Shown in pieces: positions 10,044-18,988 of a stretch of 39,093 bases of DNA. Source of the DNA: Arenimonas sp. Its GTDB lineage: Bacteria > Pseudomonadota > Gammaproteobacteria > Xanthomonadales > Xanthomonadaceae. Made by a program: the position numbers and the translations under genes. The stretch is taken from contig NZ_JALHQI010000025.1 in the NCBI RefSeq assembly GCF_022842045.1, positions 1 to 39,093 on the forward strand. Reading direction: 5' to 3'. The notes beneath the pieces were generated by a model. That model was not told where the DNA came from and made no database searches. It was given only the letters and a program-made list of their open reading frames with translations. How positions within the stretch are numbered: the first letter of the stretch is position 1; each line of letters begins with the position of its first letter.

Positions 10044-10792
10044 GCCTCGTCCCCGACCCCACCGCCGCCGCCGAATCGGCCCAGTCCCTGGCCGAACTCA
10101 ACCGCTGGCTGGCCGGCCTGCGCGCCGGGCAGCGCATCGAGTGGGCGCTGCAGTCGCTCAGCGGCGAACACGCGCTTTCGTCCAGCTTCGGCGCTCAGTC
10201 GGCGGTGGCGCTGCACATGGCCACGCGCATTCGCGCCGACCTGCCGGTGATCCTGGTCGATACCGGCTACCTCTTCCCGGAAACCTACCGCTTCGTCGAC
10301 GAACTGACCCACCGGCTCGACCTGTCCCTGCACGTCGTGCGCCCCGACCCGGCGCAGGCGTGGGATGGCGCGTCGGTCGCGGCGCTTGCGTCACTCGGCA
10401 CCGAGGGCATCGACCGCTACAACCGGGTGCACAAGGTGGAGCCGATGCAGCGCGCCTTGCGCGATCTCGGCGTGCGCACCTGGATCGCAGGCTTGCGCCG
10501 AGGGCAGTCCAGCACGCGCGCCAACCTCGACTTCCTCGAGCTGAAGGAAGGGCGCTGGAAGCTGCACCCGCTGGCCGACTGGACCCAACGCGACATCGGT
10601 CGGTACCTGGCGCGTCACGGCCTGCCTTTCCACCCGCTCTGGGAGCACGGCTATGTCTCCATCGGCGACACCCACAGCACCCGCCCGCTGGGCCCAGGGA
10701 TGGAGGAGGAGGACACCCGCTTCTTCGGATTGAAGCGCGAGTGCGGCCTGCACTTCGACGAGCCACAGAGCGGGGTCAGGTTCGGAACCTGA
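10040..10792 (+). CDS. cysH: Phosphoadenosine phosphosulfate reductase (CysH)
   Basis: 250 residues. It reduces PAPS to sulfite plus PAP using thioredoxin. PP-loop-like [14 protein letters not shown] (about 48-61), [13 protein letters not shown], and the catalytic cysteine in ECGLH (Cys235) are present. The paired cysteines of Fe-S APS reductases are absent, so it is the PAPS-type enzyme, in keeping with the CysC kinase domain here. E. coli CysH stops two residues after ECGLH; here twelve more follow, of which SGVRFGT and the stop codon are read from the palindromic repeat at 10770-10798. The repeat insertion probably replaced the original end. The start overlaps the cysI stop (ATGA). Confidence 0.95.
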   Translation: MSLVPDPTAAAESAQSLAELNRWLAGLRAGQRIEWALQSLSGEHALSSSFGAQSAVALHMATRIRADLPVILVDTGYLFPETYRFVDELTHRLDLSLHVVRPDPAQAWDGASVAALASLGTEGIDRYNRVHKVEPMQRALRDLGVRTWIAGLRRGQSSTRANLDFLELKEGRWKLHPLADWTQRDIGRYLARHGLPFHPLWEHGYVSIGDTHSTRPLGPGMEEEDTRFFGLKRECGLHFDEPQSGVRFGT

Positions 10793-10798
10793 CCCCGC
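10770..10798. repeat. GGGGTCAGGTTC palindrome, copy 1 (left of RAYT)
   Basis: Perfect 14-base arms GCGGGGTCAGGTTC and GAACCTGACCCCGC around a single G. It contains the last codons and stop of cysH. An identical-arm copy (centre C) closes the RAYT gene at 11499-11527; degenerate copies lie at 15909-15933 and 15979-16003. Confidence 0.9.
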
Positions 10799-10894
10799 AG
10801 TGGATTTTCTCTTAGTTGCGAACGCAGCTGGGGCTTAGCACGCGTGCGATGAATCGCTCTCGGCACCGCAGTGGGCTCCTGATTCACTTGGGGC

Positions 10895-11521
10895 ATGGCC
10901 CGTCGTCCCAGGATCGATATCCCCGGCTACCCCCAGCACGTAGTGCAGCGGGGGAACAACCGCGCTTCCTGCTTCGGGGACGACCAGGATCGGCACGAGT
11001 ACCTGGCCCTCTTGCGCGATTCACTGGCCGAAACATCCTGCGAGCTTCACGCGTACGTGCTGATGCCGAAGCATGTCCATCTGCTGGTGACACCGGCGGA
11101 GGCAGGTGCCGTGGGCAGAATGATGCAGAAGCTTGGCCGTCGCTACGTCGGCTGGTTCAACCTACGCCACGGCCGCACCGGAACACTCTGGGAGGGACGC
11201 TACAAATCCTGCCTGGTCGACACGGACGCCTACCTGCTGCAGTGCGTCCGCTACATCGACCTCAACCCCGTCCGCGCCGGAATCACGGACGACCCCGTCG
11301 GCTACCGCTGGTCGAGCTGCGCCGCGCTGTGCGGCATTCGCGCCGACCCATTGCTGACCCTGCACCGCCTGCAACGGGCATTCGGCCATCCCGGTCGTAG
11401 CCCGGCGGTCAATTACCGCACCTTTCTCTCCTCAGCCGTGGAAGACGCCGAGCTTCAGGCCATCCGCGCCCACCTGAAGCTACAACGACCCTCCGACAGC
11501 GGGGTCAGGTTCCGAACCTGA
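10895..11521 (+). CDS. REP-associated tyrosine transposase (RAYT, Y1/HUH family)
   Basis: 208 residues. A single-strand-acting HUH endonuclease thought to process REP palindromes. N-terminal GYPQHVVQRGNNR, the HUH site LMPKHVHLLVTP (His-Val-His), the helix with the likely nucleophile RRYVGWFN, GRTGTLWEGRYKS, and YIDLNPVRAGI are all typical. The gene looks intact. The last residues, SGVRFRT, and the TGA are encoded by the right-hand palindrome, the same way cysH ends in SGVRFGT. The ATG at 10895 has only a weak GGGG upstream. The 102 bases between cysH and this start hold the palindrome and an AT-richer patch (GTGGATTTTCTCTTAG) that may be left-end sequence of the element. Confidence 0.92.
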   Translation: MARRPRIDIPGYPQHVVQRGNNRASCFGDDQDRHEYLALLRDSLAETSCELHAYVLMPKHVHLLVTPAEAGAVGRMMQKLGRRYVGWFNLRHGRTGTLWEGRYKSCLVDTDAYLLQCVRYIDLNPVRAGITDDPVGYRWSSCAALCGIRADPLLTLHRLQRAFGHPGRSPAVNYRTFLSSAVEDAELQAIRAHLKLQRPSDSGVRFRT

Positions 11522-11527
11522 CCCCGC
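11499..11527. repeat. GGGGTCAGGTTC palindrome, copy 2 (right of RAYT)
   Basis: Same 14-base arms as copy 1, with C instead of G at the centre, as expected if the two copies face opposite ways. It overlaps the last seven codons and the stop of the RAYT gene. Confidence 0.9.
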
Positions 11528-11574
11528 TTGGCTGTGGGAACATAGCGCCCGTCCCTGCGCCCTTGCCCCACCCC

Positions 11575-13239
11575 ATGCTCCGACTCACCGACATCACCCT
11601 GCCGCTGGAACACGCCGAGCCGGCCCTGCGCGAGGCCGTGCTGGCGCGGCTGAAGCTGCCCGCGGCCGACCTGCGCGGGCTCAGCGTGGCCAAGCGCAGC
11701 TACGACGCCCGCAAGCGCGGCCACATCCAGCTGATCTACTCGGTGGACGTGGACGTGGCCAACGAGGCCGCGGTGCTCAAGCGCATCGCGGCCGAGACCC
11801 GGCCGAACCGGGTCAAGGTGATGCCCACGCCCGACACCACCTACCGCTTCATCGCCAAGCCGTCGCCGGAACAGACGCTGCGCCCGATCGTGGTCGGCAT
11901 GGGCCCCTGCGGGCTGTTCGCCGGGCTGGTGCTGGCGCAGATGGGCCTGCGGCCGATCATCCTCGAGCGCGGCAAGCAGGTGCGCGAGCGAACGGTCGAC
12001 ACCTTCGGCCTGTGGCGCAAGAAGGTGCTCAACCCCGAATCGAACGTGCAGTACGGCGAGGGCGGCGCCGGCACTTTCTCCGACGGCAAGCTCTACAGCC
12101 AGATCAGCGACAAGCGGCACCTGGGCCGCAAGGTGCTCGATGAATTCGTGAAGGCCGGCGCGCCCGACGAAATCCTCTACGTGAGCAAGCCGCACATCGG
12201 CACCTTCCGCCTGGTGTCGATGGTCGAGCACATGCGCGCCACGATCGAGTCGCTGGGCGGCGAGATCCGCTTCTCGCATCGCGTCGAGGACCTGGCCATC
12301 GAAGTGGACGCCGACGGCGACCGCCGCGTCCGCGGCGTGGTGCTGGCCAACGGCGAAACCATCCGCGCCGACCACGTGGTGATGGCGCTCGGCCACAGCG
12401 CCCGCGACACCTTCGCGATGCTGCACGCGCGCGGCGTGTACATGGAGGCCAAGCCGTTCTCGATCGGCTTCCGCATCGAGCACCCGCAGTCGGTGATCGA
12501 CGAAGCGCGCTTCGGGCCGCAGGCAGGCCATCCCATCCTGGGCGCGGCCGACTACAAGCTGGTGCACCACTGCCGCAACGGCCGCTCCGTGTACAGCTTC
12601 TGCATGTGCCCGGGCGGCACCGTGGTGGCCGCGGCCAGCGAGCCGGGCCGCGTCGTCACCAACGGCATGAGCCAGTACTCGCGCAACGAGCGCAACGCCA
12701 ACGCGGCGATCGTGGTCGGCATCACGCCCGAGGACTACGCCGAGCACGACCCGAGCGGCAGCCCGCTGGCGGGCATCGCGCTGCAGCGTTACTGGGAAGA
12801 AGTGGCGTTCAAGCTCGGCGGCGGCACGTATGAGGCGCCGGGCCAGCGCGTCGGCGATTTCCTCGCGGGCCAGTCCTCCACCACGCTGGGCGCCGTGCTG
12901 CCCTCGTACACGCCGGGCGTCACGCCCACCGACCTGGCGCAGGCGCTGCCCAAGTACGCGGTGGACGCCATCCGCGAAGCGCTGCCGGCCTTCGGAAAGC
13001 AGATCAAGGGCTTCGACATGGCCGACGCGGTGTTGACCGGCGTCGAGACACGCACCTCCTCGCCGCTGCGGCTGACCCGCGGCGAGGACGGCCAAAGCCT
13101 GAACACGCGCGGCCTGTTTCCGGCCGGCGAAGGTGCGGGTTACGCAGGCGGCATTCTCTCCGCGGGCGTGGATGGCATCCGTGCGGCGGAGTGGGTGGCG
13201 GAGGCCATGATTCGCAAAGGTAGCGCGCTGCCTGCGTGA
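11575..13239 (+). CDS. Uncharacterised NAD(P)/FAD-dependent dehydrogenase (COG2509-like)
   Basis: 554 residues. The start is MLRLTDITLPL, followed by an N-terminal alpha/beta module (about 1-95) with the conserved SYDARKRG..IQLIYSVDV. A Rossmann FAD site VVGMGPCGLFAGLVLAQMG (about 103-121), LERGKQVRERTVDTF, GEGGAGTFSDGKLYSQI, CMCPGGTVV and a C-terminal FAD segment LFPAGEGAGYAGGILSAGVDG follow. This pattern matches a widespread predicted dehydrogenase family with no established substrate. A TTG at 11563 would add four residues; the ATG at 11575 fits the family start. No clear ribosome site is seen. It ends 33 bases before the convergent cysB stop, with a partial REP between. No link to sulfur metabolism can be shown. 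Confidence 0.8.
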   Translation: MLRLTDITLPLEHAEPALREAVLARLKLPAADLRGLSVAKRSYDARKRGHIQLIYSVDVDVANEAAVLKRIAAETRPNRVKVMPTPDTTYRFIAKPSPEQTLRPIVVGMGPCGLFAGLVLAQMGLRPIILERGKQVRERTVDTFGLWRKKVLNPESNVQYGEGGAGTFSDGKLYSQISDKRHLGRKVLDEFVKAGAPDEILYVSKPHIGTFRLVSMVEHMRATIESLGGEIRFSHRVEDLAIEVDADGDRRVRGVVLANGETIRADHVVMALGHSARDTFAMLHARGVYMEAKPFSIGFRIEHPQSVIDEARFGPQAGHPILGAADYKLVHHCRNGRSVYSFCMCPGGTVVAAASEPGRVVTNGMSQYSRNERNANAAIVVGITPEDYAEHDPSGSPLAGIALQRYWEEVAFKLGGGTYEAPGQRVGDFLAGQSSTTLGAVLPSYTPGVTPTDLAQALPKYAVDAIREALPAFGKQIKGFDMADAVLTGVETRTSSPLRLTRGEDGQSLNTRGLFPAGEGAGYAGGILSAGVDGIRAAEWVAEAMIRKGSALPA

Positions 13240-13245
13240 AGGGCA

Positions 13246-13268
13246 TCGGGACTGAAGTCCCTCCCACA
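13246..13268. repeat. Partial GTAG-type REP
   Basis: TCGGGACTGAAGTCCCTCCCACA is one arm and loop of the REP seen at 1896 and 17023, written here in the reverse sense and with one changed base in the foot. It lies between two convergent stops and could act as a weak shared terminator. Confidence 0.65.
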
Positions 13269-13272
13269 GGAT

Positions 13273-14259
13273 CTAGTTTGTGATGGCTTGGCTGAGGTCG
13301 ACCCAGGTTGGCGGCAGCGGCCAAGCGGGCGAATCGTGCCCCGCCACCGCGCGCTTGAGGTCCGCGCGATCCAGCTGCGGGGCCAGCGCCAGCAGCAATT
13401 CCAGCGCGTAGTCGCGCAGCACGCGTTCGCGCGGCAGCACGGCCCAGCTGGTGCAGTCAGGGATGGCGGCGGGCGCGGGCAGCGCGCGCAGGTCGGCGTC
13501 GTCGCGGGCGCTGACCGCCATTTCGGCCAGCAGGCCGACGCCGAGGCCAGCGCGTACGTAGGTCTTGATCAGGTCGGCGTCGCGCGCGGTCATTGCGATC
13601 TGCGGCTCGAGGCCGGCTTCGGCGAAGGCGCGGCGAAGCGAAGACTCAGGCTTGTTGGTGGATTCGTAGCTGATGAGCGGGAGCGCGGCGAGTTCGGCCA
13701 GCGTGGGCGCGCGGTCGAGCTTCGCCAGCGGATGCGTCGCGGGTACCAGCACCTGCCGGCGCCAGCGATACAGCGGCACGGCCAGCCCGCCGGTCGGCGT
13801 GTCGCCCGCGGTGCTGACCACGGCGAAGTCGGCCTGGCCCTGCGCCAGCGCGTTCAGCGCCTCGCCTTCGGACGCAGGCTGCAGGTGGATGCTGACCTCG
13901 GGGAAGCGCCGGGCCAGCGCCGCGATCGCCGGCGGCAGCACGAACCGCGCCTGCGTGTGCGTGGTGACCAGGGTCAGCCTGCCCTGGGTTTCACCGCGCT
14001 GGTTGGCGGCGAAGGCGCGGATGTTGCCGGCCTCGGCCAGCACGCGGCGGGCGTGGGCCAGCACTTCCTGGCCCGAGGGCGTGATGGCCTCGAGGCTGCG
14101 GCCCTTGCGCTGGAACAGCAGGAAGCCGAGCTCGTCCTCGAGCTGCTTGAGCTGCTTGGACAGGCCGGGCTGGGTGGCGTGCACCTTGTCGGCGGCGAGG
14201 GTGATGTTCAAACCCGAGTCGGCGATCGCGACCAGGTAGCGGAGCTGGGTGAGGGTCAT
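13273..14259 (-). CDS. cysB: LysR-type regulator of cysteine biosynthesis (CysB)
   Basis: 328 residues (E. coli CysB has 324). The N-terminal winged helix begins MTLTQLRYLVAIADSGLNI, then ATQPGLSKQLKQLEDELG (about 31-48), very close to the E. coli sequence. The co-inducer domain has THTQARFVLPPAI and SYESTNKPES, the ligand-site region for N-acetylserine or sulfate-like effectors. It should activate the cys operons on both sides. The ATG at 14259 is preferred over a TTG five codons upstream. It diverges from cysG over 238 bases, a normal place for LysR autoregulation; no clear operator can be picked by eye. Confidence 0.93.
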   Translation of the reverse strand: MTLTQLRYLVAIADSGLNITLAADKVHATQPGLSKQLKQLEDELGFLLFQRKGRSLEAITPSGQEVLAHARRVLAEAGNIRAFAANQRGETQGRLTLVTTHTQARFVLPPAIAALARRFPEVSIHLQPASEGEALNALAQGQADFAVVSTAGDTPTGGLAVPLYRWRRQVLVPATHPLAKLDRAPTLAELAALPLISYESTNKPESSLRRAFAEAGLEPQIAMTARDADLIKTYVRAGLGVGLLAEMAVSARDDADLRALPAPAAIPDCTSWAVLPRERVLRDYALELLLALAPQLDRADLKRAVAGHDSPAWPLPPTWVDLSQAITN

Positions 14260-14497
14260 GGCGGTTCCAGGCAAAGGGTGTCGCAGGCGCGGCTCAGGGC
14301 ACGGGCGGGCGACAACATTGGCTGGAACGGCTCGGGTTCACGGGGATTTCCGGTGGGGCGCGCGGGGCGCCGATAACGTGGACCGACCGTAACCCGGCGT
14401 CGCGGGCCGCGTCCAGACGGGTTTGATAACCGCCGGGCATATGCACCGTTGCAGCCGTCATTTCACCGGCGGCGGGCGGCGGCCTAGGGTCTGGGCC

Positions 14498-15967
14498 ATG
14501 GATGCCGCCCCGCCCCCGCTGTTTCCCCTGTTCGCCGACCTGCGCGGCCGGCGCGTGCTGGTGGTCGGCGGCGGCGCGGTAGCAAGGCGCAAGCTCGAGC
14601 CGCTGCTGGCGGCGGGCGCCCGCGTGGTGGTCGGTGCGCCGCGGCTGGATGCCGACGTTGCCGCGCTGTGGACTGAAGGCCGCATCGAACATCTTGCGGG
14701 GCGCTTCACGCCCGACTGGCTCGACGGTGCGTGGCTGGTGGTCGCCGCCACCGACGATGGCGAGGTCAATCGCGCCGTCGCCGCCGCTGCCGAAGCGCGG
14801 CGGATCTGGGCCAACGTGGTGGACGACCTCGAACTCTCGAGCTACCAGTCGCCCGCCCGCATCGAGCGCGGGCCGCTGCAGATCGCCATTTCCAGCGGCG
14901 GCGGTGCGCCGATGCTGGCGCGGCACCTGCGCGAGAAGCTCGAGACCGAGCTCGATGAATCCGTCGGCGCGCTGGCCACGCTGCTGCTGCACGAGCGCAC
15001 GCGCATCCGCCAGCGGCATCCGCGCCTGCCCGAGCGACGGCGCTTCTTCGAGACACTGCTGGCCGGGCCGGTGGCCGAACGCTTCCGCGCGGGTGACGCT
15101 GCCGGCGCCCGCGCGGCCTTTGAAGCCGCCCTGGGCGAAGTGCCGCCCTCACGCGACATCGGCTCGGTCGCGCTCGTCGGCGCCGGTCCGGGCGATCCGG
15201 GCCTGCTCACGCTGCGTGCGCTGCGCCTGCTCAACCAGGCCGACGTGATCCTGCACGACCGCCTGGTCGGCCCCGGCGTGCTGGCGCTGGCGCGCCGCGA
15301 CGCCGAGTTCATCGAAGTGGGCAAGCAGGCCGCCAACCACCACGTCAGCCAGGACGGCATCCACGCGCTGATGCTGGAGCATGCGCGCGCCGGCCGCCGC
15401 GTGGTGCGGCTCAAGGGCGGCGACCCCTTCGTGTTCGGGCGCGGCGGCGAGGAGCTGGAGTTCCTGAACGCGCACGGCATCGCCTTCGAAGTGGTGCCGG
15501 GCGTCACCGCCGCGCTGGCCTGCGCCGCCTACGCCGGCGTGCCGCTGACGCATCGCGACCATGCGCAATCGGTGCGTTTCGTCACCGCGCACTGCAAGGA
15601 CTCTTTGGACACCCTCGACTGGCGCGCGCTGGCGCAGGAGAAGCAGACGCTCGCCGTGTACATGGGCGTTGCCGGCCTGGCCGGTTTCCGCGATCGGCTG
15701 CTGGCCCACGGCCGCGCCGCCGCGACGCCCTTCGCACTGGTGGAGAGCGGCTCGCGGCCGGAGCAGCGAGTCGTCATCGGCAGCCTCGGCCAACTCCCCG
15801 AACTGGCCACGCGCCACGCCGTGCAATCCCCCGCCCTGCTGATCCTCGGCGAAGTCGCCTCGCTCGCGACGACCCTGCACTGGTTCGGCCCCGAACCGCT
15901 CCAGGACCGGGGTCAGGTTGCGAATCTGGCCCCGCACGGACCCAACCGCATCGCCGCCGCCGCATGA
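14498..15967 (+). CDS. cysG: Siroheme synthase (CysG, trifunctional)
   Basis: 489 residues. The N-terminal dehydrogenase/ferrochelatase domain has [13 protein letters not shown] (20-32), NVVDD (catalytic Asp109) and the [15 protein letters not shown] loop. The C-terminal SAM uroporphyrinogen-III methyltransferase starts near [20 protein letters not shown] (about 224-243), with [18 protein letters not shown] and VPGVTAALA. It makes siroheme for CysI. E. coli CysG ends shortly after the motif that here reads LHWFG; this protein has an extra tail of about 24 residues, part of it translated from a palindromic repeat (15909-15933). The ATG at 14498 fits the family N-terminus. CysK follows 63 bases later. 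Confidence 0.95.
   Translation: MDAAPPPLFPLFADLRGRRVLVVGGGAVARRKLEPLLAAGARVVVGAPRLDADVAALWTEGRIEHLAGRFTPDWLDGAWLVVAATDDGEVNRAVAAAAEARRIWANVVDDLELSSYQSPARIERGPLQIAISSGGGAPMLARHLREKLETELDESVGALATLLLHERTRIRQRHPRLPERRRFFETLLAGPVAERFRAGDAAGARAAFEAALGEVPPSRDIGSVALVGAGPGDPGLLTLRALRLLNQADVILHDRLVGPGVLALARRDAEFIEVGKQAANHHVSQDGIHALMLEHARAGRRVVRLKGGDPFVFGRGGEELEFLNAHGIAFEVVPGVTAALACAAYAGVPLTHRDHAQSVRFVTAHCKDSLDTLDWRALAQEKQTLAVYMGVAGLAGFRDRLLAHGRAAATPFALVESGSRPEQRVVIGSLGQLPELATRHAVQSPALLILGEVASLATTLHWFGPEPLQDRGQVANLAPHGPNRIAAAA
15909..15933. repeat. GGGGTCAGG palindrome, degenerate copy inside cysG
   Basis: GGGGTCAGGTTGC and GAATCTGGCCCC are diverged arms of the palindrome that flanks the RAYT. It is read in a different frame from the cysH copy, one without a stop, giving Arg-Gly-Gln-Val-Ala-Asn-Leu-Ala-Pro in the CysG tail. 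Confidence 0.7.
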
Positions 15968-16016
15968 CCCCGCCCTTCGGGGTCAGGCTCGGAACCTGAC
16001 CCCGTTCCTGACCCCG
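15965..16016. repeat. Cluster of GGGGTCAGG repeat halves between cysG and cysK
   Basis: Three overlapping pieces: TGACCCCG-ccctt-CGGGGTCA (15965-15985), whose first three bases are the cysG stop; a nearly perfect palindrome GGGGTCAGGCTC-G-GAACCTGACCCC (15979-16003); and a trailing half TTCCTGACCCCG (16005-16016). They fill almost the whole cysG-cysK gap, ending just before the cysK ribosome site, and could form alternative hairpins in the mRNA. Confidence 0.8.
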
Positions 16017-16030
16017 CTTTGGAGAACGTG

Positions 16031-17008
16031 ATGGCGATTTACGACAGCATCCTCGACACCATCGGCCGCACGCCCATCGTGCGGCTGCACCGCATCGCGC
16101 CGGCGCACGTGTCGCTCTACGTGAAGGTGGAATCCTTCAATCCCGGCGGCTCCGTGAAGGACCGGCTGGCGCTGGCGATCATCCTCGACGCCGAGCAGCG
16201 CGGCCTGCTCAAGCCCGGGCAGACGGTGGTCGAAGCGACATCAGGCAACACCGGCATCGCGCTGGCGATGGTCTGCGCGGCGCGCGGCTACCCCTTCGTG
16301 GCGGTGATGACGGAAACCTTCTCGATCGAACGCCGCAAGCTGATGCGGGCCTACGGCGCGAAGGTGGTCCTGACGCCGGCCGCCGAGCGCGGCAGCGGCA
16401 TGGTCCGCAAGGCCGCCGAGCTGGCGCACAAGCACGGCTGGTTCCTCGCGCGCCAGTTCGAGAACGAGGCCAACCCCGCCTACCACCGCAGCACCACCGG
16501 GCCCGAGATCCTCGGCGACTTCGCCGGCAAGCGGCTCGACTATTTCGTCACGGGCTGGGGCACCGGCGGCACCCTCACCGGCGTGGGCCAGGTGCTGAAG
16601 CTGGCAAGGCCGGGCATCCAGGTCGTCACCAGCGAGCCGGCGGGCGCCCAGCTGCTCAACGGCAAGGACTGGGCCCCGCACAAGATCCAGGGCTGGACCC
16701 CAGACTTCGTGCCGGCCGTGCTCGACCGCGGCATCGCCGACCAGGTCCGCCCCGTGGACGACCTGACGGCCCGCGACACCGCCCGCCGCCTGGCCGCCGA
16801 GGAAGGCGTCTTCGTGGGCCTGAGCGCCGGCGCCACGGTGGCCGCGGCCCTGCAGGTCGCCCGGGACGCCCCGGAAGGCAGCGTGATCCTGGCGATGCTG
16901 CCCGACACCGGCGAGCGCTACCTCAGCACGATCCTGTTCGAGGGCGTCAACGAGGGCAGCGACGACGACTGGCTGGCGGGCCTGGAAGACCGTACGGAAG
17001 CCGCCTGA
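16031..17008 (+). CDS. cysK: Cysteine synthase (O-acetylserine sulfhydrylase, CysK)
   Basis: 325 residues, a PLP enzyme that joins sulfide from CysIJ to O-acetylserine to give cysteine. The PLP lysine is Lys43 in PGGSVKDR; substrate loop TSGNTG (about 68-73), phosphate-binding GTGGTLTGVG, and GLSAGA follow. The A (CysK) or B (CysM) isoform cannot be settled with certainty, but length and the GGSVKDR context favour CysK. The ATG at 16031 has GGAG at 16021-16024; a TTG four codons earlier overlaps that site and is unlikely. No promoter is visible in the repeat-filled 63-base gap, so it is probably co-transcribed with cysG. A large REP hairpin follows it. Confidence 0.94.
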   Translation: MAIYDSILDTIGRTPIVRLHRIAPAHVSLYVKVESFNPGGSVKDRLALAIILDAEQRGLLKPGQTVVEATSGNTGIALAMVCAARGYPFVAVMTETFSIERRKLMRAYGAKVVLTPAAERGSGMVRKAAELAHKHGWFLARQFENEANPAYHRSTTGPEILGDFAGKRLDYFVTGWGTGGTLTGVGQVLKLARPGIQVVTSEPAGAQLLNGKDWAPHKIQGWTPDFVPAVLDRGIADQVRPVDDLTARDTARRLAAEEGVFVGLSAGATVAAALQVARDAPEGSVILAMLPDTGERYLSTILFEGVNEGSDDDWLAGLEDRTEAA

Positions 17009-17022
17009 GCCCCGCGCCACCC

Positions 17023-17087
17023 TGTAGGAGGGACTTCAGTCCCGAAGCTCTCCGGCGGAAGGCTTCGGGACTGAAGTCCCTCCTACG
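17023..17087. repeat. REP doublet forming a long hairpin
   Basis: Two GTAG-type REPs in head-to-head orientation. The left arm, beginning TGTAGGAGGGACTTCAGTCC (17023), pairs over about 25 bases with the right arm beginning GCTTCGGGACTGAAGTCCC (17062), with a 13-base loop. This is a BIME-like unit. It lies between cysK and the etfBA leader, with no T tract, so it is more likely an mRNA 3'-end stabiliser or supercoiling site than a simple terminator. Confidence 0.88.
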
Positions 17088-17218
17088 GGGTGCCGCGCCG
17101 GGAAACGAAGGGGTTTACTGGGCCGTGACGGGTGGAACGGGTAGAATTGGCCTCCCTTCGAAGCCCGCCGCCCGGCCCCACGCCGTGCGCCGGCCTGCCC
17201 CACAGGAACGTCGCGACG

Positions 17219-17965
17219 ATGAAGATTCTGGTCGGTTACAAGCGGGTGGTGGACTACAACGTCCGCATCCAGGTCAAGCCCGATGGCTCGGGCGTGGTCA
17301 CCGAGGGCGTGAAGCTCTCCCCCAATCCCTTCGATGACATCGCCCTCGAGGAAGCCCTGCGCCTGCGCGACAAAGGCATCGCCACCGAAGTCATCGTCTG
17401 CACGATGGGCCCGGCCGACTGCCAGGCCCACCTGCGCAACGGCCTGGCCATGGGCGCCAACCGCGCCATCCACGTGGTCACCGACAGCGCCGTGCAGCCG
17501 CTTACCGCCGCCCGCGCCCTGCTCAAGCTGATCGAGAAAGAGCAGCCGCAGCTGGTGCTGCTGGGCAAGCAGGCCATCGACGACGACGCCAACCAGACCG
17601 GCCAGATGCTGGCCACGCTGTGGGGCCGCCCGCAGGCCACCTTCGCCGGCAAGCTCGACGTCGCCGACGGCAAGGCCACCGTGGTGCGCGAAGTCGACGC
17701 CGGCCTGGAGACCCTCGAGGTCGACCTGCCCGCCGTCGTCACCACCGACCTGCGCCTGAACGAGCCGCGCTTCATCAAGCTGCCCGACATCATGAAGGCC
17801 AAGTCCAAGCCGATGGAAACCATCGCCTTCGCCGACCTCGGCGTCGACAGCGGCGACCATCTCAAGACCACCCACTTCGCCCCGCCTGCCAAGCGCAGCA
17901 AGGGCGTGATGGTGAAGGACGTCGCCGAGCTGGTCTCGGCGCTCAAGGCCAAGGGCCTGGTGTAA
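17219..17965 (+). CDS. etfB: Electron transfer flavoprotein beta subunit (EtfB)
   Basis: 248 residues, starting MKILVGYKRVVDYNVRI. It carries the AMP site and the docking surface of the ETF heterodimer, which collects electrons from acyl-CoA and other dehydrogenases and hands them to ETF-QO. Conserved blocks are SPNPFDDIALEEALRL, CTMGPADCQAHLRNGLAMGA, GKQAIDDDANQTGQMLA and the signature VDLPAVVTTDLRLNEPRFIKLPD (beginning near residue 174). The ATG at 17219 has AGGAA about 11 bases upstream. A TAGAAT at 17142-17147 might be a -10 box, but the best -35 (TTTACT, 17114-17119) is too far away. Fourteen bases separate its stop from the preferred etfA start. Confidence 0.96.
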   Translation: MKILVGYKRVVDYNVRIQVKPDGSGVVTEGVKLSPNPFDDIALEEALRLRDKGIATEVIVCTMGPADCQAHLRNGLAMGANRAIHVVTDSAVQPLTAARALLKLIEKEQPQLVLLGKQAIDDDANQTGQMLATLWGRPQATFAGKLDVADGKATVVREVDAGLETLEVDLPAVVTTDLRLNEPRFIKLPDIMKAKSKPMETIAFADLGVDSGDHLKTTHFAPPAKRSKGVMVKDVAELVSALKAKGLV

Positions 17966-17970
17966 GGAGA
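17964..17970 (+). promoter_or_regulatory. Ribosome binding site that sets the etfA start
   Basis: AAGGAGA lies only 2 bases before the first ATG (17973) but 8 bases before the second (17979). Normal spacing favours 17979, giving an N-terminus MSKILIVAEH as in other EtfA proteins. Confidence 0.7.
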
Positions 17971-17978
17971 CCATGACC

Positions 17979-18914
<936 letters not shown>

Positions 18915-18955
18915 GGTAACTCCGCGCCGCCGGCCCCGGCCGGCGCGCGATATCG

Positions 18956-18988
18956 ACGCCGACGCGGCTTACTCCGCGTCGGCGTTTT
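18956..18988 (+). terminator. Rho-independent terminator of etfBA
   Basis: Stem ACGCCGACGCGG (18956-18967) with CCGCGTCGGCGT (18974-18985), 6-base loop, followed by TTTCGTT. It overlaps the end of the convergent M48 gene, whose TAA stop (18971-18969) sits in the loop. Confidence 0.65.

Larger units (their letters stand above)
10770..11527 (+). mobile_element. RAYT module bounded by two palindromes
   Basis: A transposase gene enclosed by two 29-base perfect palindromes of one family. It is inserted between cysH and an unrelated FAD-enzyme gene. I see no target-site duplication or conventional terminal inverted repeats, so it is not an IS element of the DDE type. The layout matches RAYT genes flanked by their cognate REP sequences. 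Boundaries are set at the outer edges of the palindromes. Confidence 0.6.

Noticed and set aside
10770-11527. Reading the two palindromes around the RAYT as terminal inverted repeats of an IS element
   Set aside because: Each is a complete palindrome by itself, occurs elsewhere without a transposase, and no target duplication is seen; HUH-type enzymes do not need such ends.
14260-14497. CysB operator or paired promoters between cysB and cysG
   Set aside because: TTGATA (14422) and TATGCA nearby have wrong spacing and no clear inverted repeat fits; too weak to list.
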